A stretch of 41,756 nt of DNA, taken from assembly GCA_016928355.1 (NCBI GenBank), contig JAFGKW010000027.1, positions 1 through 41,756 on the forward strand, written 5' to 3'. Position numbers and translations under genes: made by a program. This DNA comes from Methanomicrobiaceae archaeon. Its GTDB lineage: Archaea; Halobacteriota; Methanomicrobia; Methanomicrobiales; Methanomicrobiaceae. Shown in pieces: positions 26,315 to 34,467 of this stretch; within the stretch, counting starts at the first letter, position 1, and the number at the start of each line of letters is the position of its first letter. A model generated the notes under the pieces. The model saw only the letters and a program-made list of their open reading frames with translations. It ran no database searches and was not told the origin of the DNA.

Positions 26315-27748
26315 ATGTTTGGGGAATTAAAAAAGATATCTGAAGTAGAATGGGAGGTTCAGAGAGGTTATGTTGAAGACATGGCCGTTCCGGGAAGAAT
26401 TTTTTTATCCGAACATCTTGGTGAAAACCTGGAATTGGGAGCAGTAAAACAGCTTGCAAATGTTGCAACACTTCCCGGCATTGTAAGTTATTCTCTTGGA
26501 ATGCCCGACATCCACTGGGGTTACGGATTTCCCATAGGCGGTGTCGGGGCTTTTGATATTGAAAACGGTATCATCTCACCCGGAGGTGTTGGTTTTGATA
26601 TAAACTGCGGGGTCAGGCTGATATCAACCCCTCTTAAAAGGGATGATTTTTCAGCGATAAAAAGACTGATTAACACCCTGTTTGCCACAGTCCCCACCGG
26701 TGTTGGAAACGTTGCTCCCAAAAAGTTCACTGACAATGAGCTTGAGGATATTATGAATGAAGGGGCATCGTGGGCGGTGAAGGAAGGATACGGAATTCCT
26801 GATGATGTACATTCCTGTGAAGAGAACGGAATGATGAAAGATGCGGATACCGCATTTGTCAGCACAAAGGCAAGACAGCGCGGCAGACCCCAGTGCGGAA
26901 CTCTCGGATCAGGAAATCATTTCCTTGAGATACAATATGCAGCAGAGATAATGGATGAAGAGGCTGCAAAAAAATTCGGAATCGAAAAGGACCAGATCTG
27001 TTTTATGATTCATTGCGGTTCAAGAGGGCTTGGACACCAGGTATGCACTGATCATATAAAGGATATCGAGAATGCAACTAAAAAATACGGGATCAAAATT
27101 CCCGACAGACAGCTGGCATGCGCCCCGGTAAAAAGTCCTGAGGGAGAAGCCTACTTTGGAGCAATGGCTGCTTCGGCAAATTATGCGTGGGCCAACAGGC
27201 AGATGATAACACACATGGTAAGAGAGATCTTTGAAAGGGATTTTGGTGTGGATTACAATGAGATGAAGCTAATCTACGACGTCACGCATAATGTTGCCAA
27301 ATTTGAAACCCATGAAGTTGATGGGAGAAAAATGGATCTTTGTGTGCACCGTAAAGGAGCCACGCGTGCATTCGGCCCGGGTTCACCTGAAATACCCCAT
27401 AACCTGACTGATGTAGGACAGCCTGTAATTATTCCGGGAAGTATGGGAACATCTTCGTATCTTCTTAAAGGAACACAGACCGCGATGGAGAAGACATTCG
27501 GCAGCACATGCCACGGTGCAGGAAGAATCGCTTCACGATCAAGTGCAAAAAAGAGTCACAGCGGGGCAGATATCAGACAGGACCTTTTGAATAAAGGAAT
27601 CTATGTCAGGGCGACAAGCAACAAGGTGATTGCAGAAGAGGCACCTGATGTCTATAAACCCAGCAGTGAGGTTGTCGATATCGTTCACCTTGCAGGTTTG
27701 TCCATGAAGGTTGCAAGACTCGAACCCCTGGGAGTGATTAAGGGATGA
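26315..27748 (+). CDS. rtcB: RNA-splicing ligase RtcB
   Basis: A 477-residue GTP-dependent ligase joining 2',3'-cyclic phosphate and 5'-OH ends after tRNA intron removal. Metal-binding residues D95 and C98 lie in G-F-D-I-N-C-G-V, the G-S-G-N-H-F-L-E-I motif follows, and S-T-C-H-G-A-G-R carries the histidine that is guanylylated in this family. No intein interrupts the gene, unlike several archaeal rtcB genes. The tRNA-Met at 38298 has an intron, so the window itself holds a substrate. The stop overlaps the next ATG (ATGA). Confidence 0.96.
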   Translation: MFGELKKISEVEWEVQRGYVEDMAVPGRIFLSEHLGENLELGAVKQLANVATLPGIVSYSLGMPDIHWGYGFPIGGVGAFDIENGIISPGGVGFDINCGVRLISTPLKRDDFSAIKRLINTLFATVPTGVGNVAPKKFTDNELEDIMNEGASWAVKEGYGIPDDVHSCEENGMMKDADTAFVSTKARQRGRPQCGTLGSGNHFLEIQYAAEIMDEEAAKKFGIEKDQICFMIHCGSRGLGHQVCTDHIKDIENATKKYGIKIPDRQLACAPVKSPEGEAYFGAMAASANYAWANRQMITHMVREIFERDFGVDYNEMKLIYDVTHNVAKFETHEVDGRKMDLCVHRKGATRAFGPGSPEIPHNLTDVGQPVIIPGSMGTSSYLLKGTQTAMEKTFGSTCHGAGRIASRSSAKKSHSGADIRQDLLNKGIYVRATSNKVIAEEAPDVYKPSSEVVDIVHLAGLSMKVARLEPLGVIKG

Positions 27749-28323
27749 TAAAAAAGGCAGGGGTTGTCTGGGACTGTGACTGTTATGTCAACAAGTACAT
27801 CTGTGACAATAATATTTCCTGCGAACTTGTAACTCCCCAGCTGCTTGCGGCACCATTTTTCAGGGGAAGGTTTGTAACCCTGATAATACCCACGGGATTT
27901 GGGAATCCTGCATATTCAGGACTTATGCCGGCACTTAAAGGCACAGCGTCAAGAATCAGGAAATTTGTCGAGAAGGGCGGGAAGGTAATGGTATTTGGTG
28001 CAATGTCAGGAGATGACGACAGTTATGACTGGCTTCCATTTAAAGTAAAATACACCAACGAGTACTTCAATGCACCAATCCTCACTGAAAAAAAGTCAAA
28101 TTATTGTAACATTGTAATGGATTTCAATGAATCAGGGATAGAGTGTGACGGTTATTTCCCGGTATTTGAAGGAGATTGTATTGCACAGACCCCTGAAGGC
28201 CGTTGTATCATGATTGAAAAGCCATTCGGAGACGGCTGCTTTATCATTACTTCAATTCATGAATTTCCTTCAAGGGCCTTTCTGACAAAAATTTGTTCGG
28301 GAGATTCGGAAATTATATTTTAA
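27745..28323 (+). CDS. Hypothetical protein, possible class I glutamine-amidotransferase-like fold
   Basis: A 192-residue cysteine-containing protein. The stretch L-I-I-P-T-G-F-G-N-P-A-Y followed by I-R-K-F-V-E-K-G-G-K-V-M-V-F-G resembles the strand-helix-strand of GATase-like folds (a strand, then a G-G before the next strand), but no catalytic triad can be placed. It overlaps rtcB by four bases (ATGA), so it is co-translated with the RNA ligase and may act in the same process. No family name is recalled. Confidence 0.7.
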   Translation: MIKKAGVVWDCDCYVNKYICDNNISCELVTPQLLAAPFFRGRFVTLIIPTGFGNPAYSGLMPALKGTASRIRKFVEKGGKVMVFGAMSGDDDSYDWLPFKVKYTNEYFNAPILTEKKSNYCNIVMDFNESGIECDGYFPVFEGDCIAQTPEGRCIMIEKPFGDGCFIITSIHEFPSRAFLTKICSGDSEIIF

Positions 28324-28358
28324 CAATAACTTAAATACACAATAGATAGGTGATCCAG

Positions 28359-28778
28359 ATGGGAGCATACATAATCTCGGCCGACTCAAAAGCCGCTGAT
28401 CTCAAACCAGTTGCAATGGCAATAAATGCAATAATAAAGATGCCTGTCACTGCAAGATCAAAGAATCATAAAGGCATATACATTGAAAACGGAAAGGTTA
28501 TCGATGAGGATTACAGCGGTCCGGTACTTGAAGAAGTTCTTAGAATTAATGAAACAATAAATAAAATTCCAAAAGAAGGCGGGTTTAAGGGAGTTCCGGT
28601 GATTGTCGCACCAATACGAAATGAAGAAGGGGAGGCTGTTGGTGCACTGGGAATCGTTGATTTCACAGGGGTATTTGACCTTGCCACTCTCATGGAACAC
28701 CAGTCAGAGATAATCAAACAGGTATGCGGAAAGGATCCATGTCCGCTTCCGGGTGAATCAATCGGAGCAAAAAGGTAA
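28359..28778 (+). CDS. DUF2111-like methanogen protein
   Basis: A 139-residue protein. It looks like a small GAF/PAS-like fold: P-V-I-V-A-P-I-R-N-E-E-G-E-A-V-G-A-L-G-I-V-D is typical of the end of a GAF domain. I recognise it as the DUF2111 group found in methanogens, function unknown. The ATG at 28359 is preferred over an in-frame GTG at 28350 because a very strong Shine-Dalgarno sequence, A-G-G-T-G-A-T-C, overlaps the GTG. Five bases separate it from birA. Confidence 0.75.
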   Translation: MGAYIISADSKAADLKPVAMAINAIIKMPVTARSKNHKGIYIENGKVIDEDYSGPVLEEVLRINETINKIPKEGGFKGVPVIVAPIRNEEGEAVGALGIVDFTGVFDLATLMEHQSEIIKQVCGKDPCPLPGESIGAKR

Positions 28779-28783
28779 TCTGT

Positions 28784-29764
28784 ATGAATGAAACATCTGA
28801 AAAGATACTGAATATTCTGGAAGAGAATGAAGGCCCGATATCAGGTGAAAAGATCAGTGAAATGGTAGGGGTAACAAGATCCGCGGTCTGGAAACATATC
28901 AATGAACTAAAAGATCTCGGCTATTCAATCGAATCCTCCAGGTCAAAGGGTTATGAATTAACGACTCCTACCTCAAGGCTTCTTCCGCATGAGATTAAAA
29001 AGCACATAAATACGGAATTCATCGGAAAGGATATCAGATATTTTAAAAATACCCCGTCAACAACCTGGGTCGCAAAGGATATCTGCTCAAAGGAGGATGC
29101 GGAAAATTTCAACGGAACCATTCTTATCGCAGAAGAGCAGACGGGAGGTGTCGGAAGACTTGGCCGGGCATGGTTTTCGCCATCGGGCGGGATCTGGCTG
29201 ACAATTATTCTCAAACCGACAATCCCCATAGATAAACTCTTTTTTGTTACAATGGCCGCATCGATTGCAGTTGCAAGGACTATCCGACGGATGTATGATA
29301 TCGGTGCACTGATAAAATGGCCGAACGACATCTACATCGGCGACAAGAAAGTATCCGGGATCCTCCTCGAACTTGCGGCAGAGTCCGACCAGATTCACTA
29401 CTGTCTCCTTGGCATAGGAATTGATGCAAATATCAAACCCGAAGACCTCCAGTCTTCCCTGCAGACGCCGATCACCTCACTCAACATCGAAATCGGTCAT
29501 GATATCAACAGGGCGGAGTTTCTTGCAAAAATGCTCAAAGAATTTGAAAGAAGATATCAGCTTATTGAGGACGGAGAATACAAGGCCATTTCAAGAGAAT
29601 GGAAAAGTCTCTCCCTAACTCTTGAAAAGAGAGTAAGAATCACCACCCCCCGCCGAACATTCGAAGGTGAAGCCATCGATCTTGATGAAGATGGCGCACT
29701 TATCGTAAAAAAGGACAACGGAAAGATCGAGCGCATCCTGTCCGGGGACTGCACTCCGATTTGA
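28784..29764 (+). CDS. birA: Bifunctional biotin-protein ligase and biotin-operon repressor BirA
   Basis: A 326-residue protein. Residues 1-60 form a helix-turn-helix (I-S-G-E-K-I-S-E-M-V-G-V-T-R-S-A-V-W-K-H), so this is the repressor-type enzyme. The ligase domain has G-V-G-R-L-G-R-A-W, a variant of the biotinoyl-AMP loop G-R-G-R-x-G-R, and K-W-P-N-D-I with K-V-S-G-I-L; a C-terminal SH3-like domain ends the protein. Its substrate here is the biotinyl lysine of PycB. A matching operator lies upstream of bioY (30226-30260). A T-rich stretch after the stop (29766-29778) probably terminates transcription. Confidence 0.95.
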   Translation: MNETSEKILNILEENEGPISGEKISEMVGVTRSAVWKHINELKDLGYSIESSRSKGYELTTPTSRLLPHEIKKHINTEFIGKDIRYFKNTPSTTWVAKDICSKEDAENFNGTILIAEEQTGGVGRLGRAWFSPSGGIWLTIILKPTIPIDKLFFVTMAASIAVARTIRRMYDIGALIKWPNDIYIGDKKVSGILLELAAESDQIHYCLLGIGIDANIKPEDLQSSLQTPITSLNIEIGHDINRAEFLAKMLKEFERRYQLIEDGEYKAISREWKSLSLTLEKRVRITTPRRTFEGEAIDLDEDGALIVKKDNGKIERILSGDCTPI

Positions 29765-29765
29765 T

Positions 29766-29778
29766 CTTTTTTTCTTTT
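29766..29778 (+). terminator. T-rich terminator after birA
   Basis: A run of T with one C begins two bases after the birA stop. Archaeal RNA polymerase terminates at such U-rich stretches without needing a hairpin. Confidence 0.4.
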
Positions 29779-29792
29779 CCCCCTGCATCCTG

Positions 29793-29888
29793 CCATAAAT
29801 TACCGGGTAAGAACCCTCAGGAGGCAACCCTTGCGCAAGTTCGCTTGTGATAACCGGCCTGCGGCCGGAAGAAGCAACGGGAGCAGTC
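29793..29888 (-). repeat. Candidate dispersed repeat, copy C (divergent)
   Basis: On the minus strand this 96-base stretch starts with G-A-C-T-G-C and ends with T-T-A-T-G-G, and shares G-C-A-G-G-C-C followed by G-G-T-T-A-T-C-A-C with copy B (30063-30159) and a G-Y-T-G-C-C-Y-C block further on. Gaps are needed to align it, so membership is less sure than for A and B. It contains two strong hairpins. Confidence 0.35.
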
Positions 29889-30062
29889 AAAATGGACAAG
29901 CATCCCTCCGGCTCCGGATATCTTCAAAAACAACTAAGCAAATAGTTATCCAGATCTATTTAATTTCCCGGCGGAACAATCGAAGAGCTGTCTGCCCCAA
30001 TCGATTTCTTCAGGCGACTTGCAACTTCCAGTTCAATGTCTTTGTTTTCTCTTTACGGCCCA

Positions 30063-30159
30063 GACTACCCAAAAGGGTAGTACGCAGGCCAGGCTATCAC
30101 TATTGCGTGAGTTTGTTATGCAAACTTACGCCCGGGCTGCCCCGGAGGGGCTTATGTCC
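30063..30159 (+). repeat. Candidate dispersed structured repeat, copy B
   Basis: This 97-base stretch aligns without any gap to the minus strand of 41450-41546, with about 57 of 97 positions identical by eye. Shared blocks are G-A-C-T-A-C-C-C at the start, G-G-C-T-A-T-C at base 30, A-T-T-G-C-G, C-C-G-G near base 81, and T-T-A-T-G at the end. It folds into three hairpins (30065-30080, 30105-30131, 30139-30151). Confidence 0.5.
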
Positions 30160-30225
30160 ATTATATCGAAAATAGATTGAAACGCCGGTTCCCACAATAA
30201 AATTAAATTATCAAAAAACTCAATC

Positions 30226-30260
30226 TTTTGTCAACTTAAAAAAAATTACTGGTTGACAAA
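30226..30260. promoter_or_regulatory. Predicted BirA operator upstream of bioY
   Basis: TTTGTCAAC (30227-30235) and GTTGACAAA (30252-30260) form a perfect nine-base inverted repeat with a 16-base spacer, ending one base before the bioY ATG. This is the known layout of BirA sites (TTGTnAAC, 14-16 bases, GTTnACAA) described for bacteria and archaea. A weak TATA-like sequence at about 30201-30210 would start transcription near the left arm, so bound BirA should block initiation. Confidence 0.8.
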
Positions 30261-30261
30261 C

Positions 30262-30780
30262 ATGTACGGCAACGAGGAACGAACACGGATTATAACTTAT
30301 ACAGGGATATTTATTGCATTATTCGCGGTAGGGAGCTACATTACCATACCCATGATACCTGTACCTTTCACACTTCAGACGCTCTTCGTTCTCCTTTCAG
30401 GTGCGGTTATGAAAAAAAGGGCATTCATCCCCGTCTTACTCTATATTTTTTTCGGTGCCATCGGTCTTCCCGTATTTCACCAGTTTACCGCCGGTCCGGG
30501 TGTTCTTCTCGGCCCCACAGGAGGATATATTGCGGGCTTTGTCATCGCAGCCATCATTGTTGGAAATCTCTATGAATGCCGGAACAAATATGTCAGGTCC
30601 GCATCTTTTTTCGCAGGTTCATTCGCCATTCTCGGAGCAGGTGTGATATGGCTTGCAGTCTCGACATCCATGAACCTGACAGAATCGTTTTTAATTGGAG
30701 CATTGCCTTTTATCCCTGGAGACTGTGTTAAATCCGCCGCCGCATATTTCATCGCAGAGAGGATCAATGATAAAATTTGA
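30262..30780 (+). CDS. bioY: Biotin transporter substrate-binding protein BioY
   Basis: About 172 residues with six hydrophobic segments. The family motif G-P-T-G-G-Y-I-A-G-F lies in the middle, and P-V-P-F-T-L-Q-T near residue 38 is the conserved S-component entry. BioY binds biotin and works with ECF ATPases and a transmembrane partner. An in-frame TTG lies at 30253 inside the operator; the ATG at 30262 is preferred. Its end overlaps the next gene by 14 bases. The upstream operator suggests repression when biotin is plentiful. Confidence 0.93.
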   Translation: MYGNEERTRIITYTGIFIALFAVGSYITIPMIPVPFTLQTLFVLLSGAVMKKRAFIPVLLYIFFGAIGLPVFHQFTAGPGVLLGPTGGYIAGFVIAAIIVGNLYECRNKYVRSASFFAGSFAILGAGVIWLAVSTSMNLTESFLIGALPFIPGDCVKSAAAYFIAERINDKI

Positions 30781-31435
30781 TCATATGATTTACAGGGAGA
30801 TCCAGGTCCCTGAATTGAATATTCCTGAAGGGCTTTGTTCGGTATTCGGCCCCAATGGATCAGGGAAGAGCACCCTTCTCAGGCTTATTGCCGGTATTGA
30901 TCAGCCGGATGAAGGAACGATTCTCATCAATGGAAATTCTCCGCGAAATACGGAATGCGGGTATTTATCAGAGTTCCCCGACAGAAACATAGTCTTTGAG
31001 AGGGTCGCTGATGAGATCTCCTCCCCCCTGAAATTCAGGCATCTTGATTGTAATGAAACTGAAGAAAAAGTTAGAGGAATAATCCAGGAGATCGGAATAA
31101 CCGGCCTCTATGATAAAAATGTTACAAGACTCTCTGGAGGAGAGAAGATCCTGGTTGCACTTGCCACTGCAATCTCAATAAAACCCGGACTCCTGGTAAT
31201 CGATGAGGCGGATTCGCATCTTGACTCCCAAACCGCTTCAGGAGTTTTTGAGATCATAAGGAGACTGGAAATCCCCCATGTTGTTTTCTGTACACAGGAT
31301 ATGAACAGGGTGGAAGAGATAGCTGATTTTGCTGTTTATATGGAAAACGGAAGAGTTGCGGAATCGGGAGAGCCTTCATCCGTCTTTGAAACACTTGGGG
31401 AAACATGTTTCAGCCCTGGTAATACGGAGTCCTGA
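30767..31435 (+). CDS. ECF transporter ATPase (BioM-like)
   Basis: About 222 residues. Walker A G-P-N-G-S-G-K-S-T, signature L-S-G-G-E-K and Walker B L-L-V-I-D-E-A are intact. The Q-loop region reads S-E-F-P-D-R-N-I where most ECF ATPases have F-Q-x-P, which is unusual. The frame is open from 30695, but the ATG at 30767 gives M-I-K-F-D, the standard start, and lies in the bioY tail. It is shorter than most ECF ATPases (about 270-280). It energises biotin uptake with BioY. Confidence 0.88.
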   Translation: MIKFDHMIYREIQVPELNIPEGLCSVFGPNGSGKSTLLRLIAGIDQPDEGTILINGNSPRNTECGYLSEFPDRNIVFERVADEISSPLKFRHLDCNETEEKVRGIIQEIGITGLYDKNVTRLSGGEKILVALATAISIKPGLLVIDEADSHLDSQTASGVFEIIRRLEIPHVVFCTQDMNRVEEIADFAVYMENGRVAESGEPSSVFETLGETCFSPGNTES

Positions 31436-32005
31436 ATGAAGATCGAATGCAGTGAGATCAGGTTTTCCAGGGACGGTTTCAATCTCCGGGCTGATGCCGA
31501 ATTTTGCGAGGGACTGCATGTAATCACCGGGAGGATCGGAAGCGGCAAATCCACCCTTGCCTCAATCCTTGCAGGTACTGAAAAACCGGACACTGGTATT
31601 GTGATAAAAGAAGGTATCAGTTCTGAAATTCTGTCGATGCAGTTTCCCGAGTACCACCTCACCCATATGAATCTCGATCCTGAGATTAGGTCATGGGGTG
31701 TTGATGCTGAAACCGTACTGGGAATAGCCGGACTCATCTGCCCTGAGGAGAAAGACCCGATGACACTCTCCCGGGGAGAGCTGAAAAGACTCCATCTTGC
31801 ATGCCTCCTGCAAAAAAAATACGATCTGATGATACTCGACGAACCCTTCAGCTCCCTCGATTGTATATGGAAGAGGAAATTTAAGGATATGATGAACGAA
31901 ATCGACGAGGGAGTCAGGATAATTTTTACGCATGAAAAGAGAGTCCTGCCTGAATATACGAATCTCTGGACGATCTCGGATGGCCTTCTTTTAAGAGTGG
32001 AGTGA
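31436..32005 (+). CDS. Second ECF transporter ATPase, short form
   Basis: A 189-residue ABC ATPase with Walker A G-R-I-G-S-G-K-S-T, Q-loop M-Q-F-P-E-Y, signature L-S-R-G-E and Walker B L-M-I-L-D-E-P. It starts directly after the stop of the first ATPase (TGA-ATG). ECF modules of group II use two ATPases, and this pair fits that, though both are compact. The missing C-terminal helical domain suggests no extra regulatory part. Confidence 0.85.
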   Translation: MKIECSEIRFSRDGFNLRADAEFCEGLHVITGRIGSGKSTLASILAGTEKPDTGIVIKEGISSEILSMQFPEYHLTHMNLDPEIRSWGVDAETVLGIAGLICPEEKDPMTLSRGELKRLHLACLLQKKYDLMILDEPFSSLDCIWKRKFKDMMNEIDEGVRIIFTHEKRVLPEYTNLWTISDGLLLRVE

Positions 32006-32029
32006 AGGGGCTCTTATGGAGGACTATAC

Positions 32030-32665
32030 ATGAAAGACCCGAGAACGAGGATGGCATCAATGATACTCCTCTCATGTGCATCCTTTGCAGGGCCCAAAGC
32101 CGCAATTGCATCTATGGCATGGATTATTGTATTCTCGGAACGCAGATTAAAAATTCCATCACCATGGGCGTTTCTTGGTCTGTTTATTATGGTCTCCATC
32201 ATTTCAATTATTTCACTAGGTATAGGAGGTATCTCTTATTTCATCAGGATGACCTCTTTGATTCTAATCGCTGTCTGGGCATACTCTGAAATCAGGCCCG
32301 GCGAGATTTTGGATACGCTGGTATGGTTTCCCGGGGGAAAGACAGGGTTTGAGCTTGGTCTTATCGCTGAAACGGCTATGAGCGAGATCCGGAGGATCCC
32401 CCGGGATTTCAGGATGACGAGGACTGCAATATCATTTAAAGGAAAAAAACTGAGTTTAAAAGAATATATTCCGGTTCTTGGCAATATACTGATAATAACA
32501 TTAAGGCGGGCTGACGAGCAGGGAAAAATGCTTGCAGTGAGGGGGTACATTCACGGCGGAACACACGCCTCTAAATTTGATACCGATAAAAAAGATATAA
32601 TCGGCCTTTTTTTTGCGTTTGCAACTATATTATTTGCTTTAGCAAACTTAGTGACATATTTATAG
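32030..32665 (+). CDS. ECF transporter transmembrane component EcfT (BioN-like)
   Basis: A 211-residue membrane protein with about four to five hydrophobic segments. The cytoplasmic coupling region is recognisable by L-R-R-A-D-E-Q-G-K-M-L-A-V-R-G-Y, a form of the EcfT motif with A-R-G changed to V-R-G. It links BioY to the ATPases. G-G-A-G-G lies eight bases upstream of the ATG. Last gene of the biotin-uptake unit; pycB follows after 65 bases with its own Shine-Dalgarno sequence. Confidence 0.85.
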   Translation: MKDPRTRMASMILLSCASFAGPKAAIASMAWIIVFSERRLKIPSPWAFLGLFIMVSIISIISLGIGGISYFIRMTSLILIAVWAYSEIRPGEILDTLVWFPGGKTGFELGLIAETAMSEIRRIPRDFRMTRTAISFKGKKLSLKEYIPVLGNILIITLRRADEQGKMLAVRGYIHGGTHASKFDTDKKDIIGLFFAFATILFALANLVTYL

Positions 32666-32730
32666 TAACATGATAAATTTATTAGAGACTGAATAAAAAT
32701 CAATCAATCCTGGCTCCTTGGAGGAAATTT

Positions 32731-34467
32731 ATGAGTGTTGCCAATCCTGTAAAAATAACAGATACTACCCTCAGGGACGCGCATCAATCCTTAATCGCTA
32801 CCCGGCTCAGAACCGAGGATATGCTCCCTGTTGCAAGAGAATTAGATAAAATAGGTTTTTTTTCGGTTGAAGCATGGGGCGGGGCCACCTTTGACAGCTG
32901 TATCAGATTCTTAAATGATGATCCCTGGCAGAGACTCCGTGATATAAAATCGGAGATGAAGAATACAAAGGTCCAGATGCTTCTCAGGGGACAAAACCTG
33001 GTAGGATACAAGCATTACCCCGATGATGTGGTCGAAAAATTTATAGAAGCCGCAGGAAGGAACGGAATCGATGTTTTCAGGGTCTTCGATGCACTGAACG
33101 ATATAAGGAACATGGAAAAATCCATGGAGGTTGTAAAGGATATCGGCGCCCATCTCCAGGGAACCATAAGCTATACGACAAGCCCTGTTCATTCAACCTC
33201 CGGATTTATTGACTTTGCAGAGGATCTGTATTCAAAGGGGAGTGATTCGGTCTGCATCAAGGATATGGCAGGACTTATTATGCCAAAAGATGCCGCAGAC
33301 CTTGTATCAGGAATCAAGGACAGAATAGATATCCCCGTAAACCTTCACTCACATTCGACAAGCGGAATATCCCCCATGAGTTACCAGGCAGCCATCGAAG
33401 CCGGAGTGGATATACTTGATACAGCCATGTCACCCTTTGCGATGGGCACCTCGCAGCCTGCAACGGAGAGTGTTGTTGCAAGTCTTCAGGGAACGGTCAG
33501 GGATACGGGAATCAACCTGATGCGTCTTCGTGATGCAAAGATAAAGACACTTGCCATCAGGGAAAAATATGCAGCACTGATTGACCCGATATCCGAAAGA
33601 ATAGACAGCGACGTCCTGATCTATCAGCTTCCGGGCGGAATGATCTCGAACCTCGTCTCACAGCTTAAGGAACAGGATGCTCTTGACAAACTTGAAGCAG
33701 TGCATAGCGAGATTCCAAGAGTAAGAGAGGATCTCGGCTATCCACCGCTGGTAACACCCACAAGCCAGATTGTCGGGACGCAGGCGGTTTTGAACGTACT
33801 CATGGGAGGAGAAAGATATTCCCATGTTACCCAGGAAGTAAAGGACTACGTCAGGGGACTTTATGGCAGACCTCCCGGAACAATCCCGGATGAGATCCGT
33901 AAAACAATAATCGACGGAGAGAAACCCTTCGAAGGAAGACCAGCAGATCTTTTAGAACCGGTATACGCCAGAATGGCTGATGAGGCAAAGGAAGAAGGTT
34001 TTGTTAAGAAAGATGAAGACATTCTGACATACATCCTCTACCCTGCAATAGCACCCTCTTTCCTCAAGGGTGAAAGAAAACCGGAAGTAATACCATCCAT
34101 ATCCCAGTCGAAAAAGCAGGATGCTGGAGCTATCCCCAGTTTTATGGAGGTCGAGGTCGACGGAGAGGTTTTTGCCGTCAGAATCCTGTCTGTAGAAGGA
34201 AGCGAAGTTACATCGGCCGCATCTGTTGGAGAGAAAAAGATTCCGCGGAGCATTAAAGGTGGAGTCAAGAGCAATATGCAGGGCATGGTTCTCAAACTTG
34301 AGACCTGCATGGGTGCACAGGTAAAAGCCGGTGACACACTCGTCGTTCTTGAGGCCATGAAGATGGAGAACCCGATTAAGTCGACAAAGGACGGGAAGGT
34401 GACACAGGTCTTTGTCGATGTAGGCGACACGGTGCAGAGCGGCGACGTTTTGCTGGTGGTTGAATGA
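32731..34467 (+). CDS. pycB: Pyruvate carboxylase subunit B (carboxyltransferase and biotin carrier)
   Basis: A 578-residue protein. The N-terminal carboxyltransferase TIM barrel begins with T-D-T-T-L-R-D-A-H-Q and has the metal site K-D-M-A-G and N-L-H-S-H; the conserved C-terminal carrier domain has E-A-M-K-M-E-N-P with biotinyl lysine at about residue 544. The same layout occurs in oxaloacetate decarboxylase alpha, but pairing with a biotin carboxylase gene (four-base overlap) points to pyruvate carboxylase, which makes oxaloacetate for biosynthesis in methanogens. It depends on BirA and the upstream biotin uptake genes. Strong G-G-A-G-G upstream. Confidence 0.93.
   Translation: MSVANPVKITDTTLRDAHQSLIATRLRTEDMLPVARELDKIGFFSVEAWGGATFDSCIRFLNDDPWQRLRDIKSEMKNTKVQMLLRGQNLVGYKHYPDDVVEKFIEAAGRNGIDVFRVFDALNDIRNMEKSMEVVKDIGAHLQGTISYTTSPVHSTSGFIDFAEDLYSKGSDSVCIKDMAGLIMPKDAADLVSGIKDRIDIPVNLHSHSTSGISPMSYQAAIEAGVDILDTAMSPFAMGTSQPATESVVASLQGTVRDTGINLMRLRDAKIKTLAIREKYAALIDPISERIDSDVLIYQLPGGMISNLVSQLKEQDALDKLEAVHSEIPRVREDLGYPPLVTPTSQIVGTQAVLNVLMGGERYSHVTQEVKDYVRGLYGRPPGTIPDEIRKTIIDGEKPFEGRPADLLEPVYARMADEAKEEGFVKKDEDILTYILYPAIAPSFLKGERKPEVIPSISQSKKQDAGAIPSFMEVEVDGEVFAVRILSVEGSEVTSAASVGEKKIPRSIKGGVKSNMQGMVLKLETCMGAQVKAGDTLVVLEAMKMENPIKSTKDGKVTQVFVDVGDTVQSGDVLLVVE

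Larger units (their letters stand above)
29765..30225. other. Gene-free, hairpin-rich stretch between birA and the bioY operator
   Basis: About 460 bases without a convincing gene. Open frames exist on both strands but their products have no family-like features. The stretch is rich in perfect or near-perfect hairpins: CCTC-AG-GAGG (29815-29824), CTTGCGCAAG (29830-29839), CCGGCC-TGC-GGCCGG (29854-29868), CTACCC-AAAA-GGGTAG (30065-30080), an 11-pair stem with one G-T wobble (30105-30131), and GCCCC-GGA-GGGGC (30139-30151). Two copies of a candidate dispersed repeat lie in it in opposite orientations. Confidence 0.6.

Noticed and set aside
29831-30175. A 114-codon plus-strand open frame between birA and bioY
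   Set aside because: It covers the hairpin-rich stretch; the product is rich in R and P without domain pattern, and no promoter or Shine-Dalgarno sequence precedes it.
30253-30261. TTG start for bioY at 30253
   Set aside because: It lies in the right arm of the operator and has no Shine-Dalgarno sequence; the ATG at 30262 gives the usual length.
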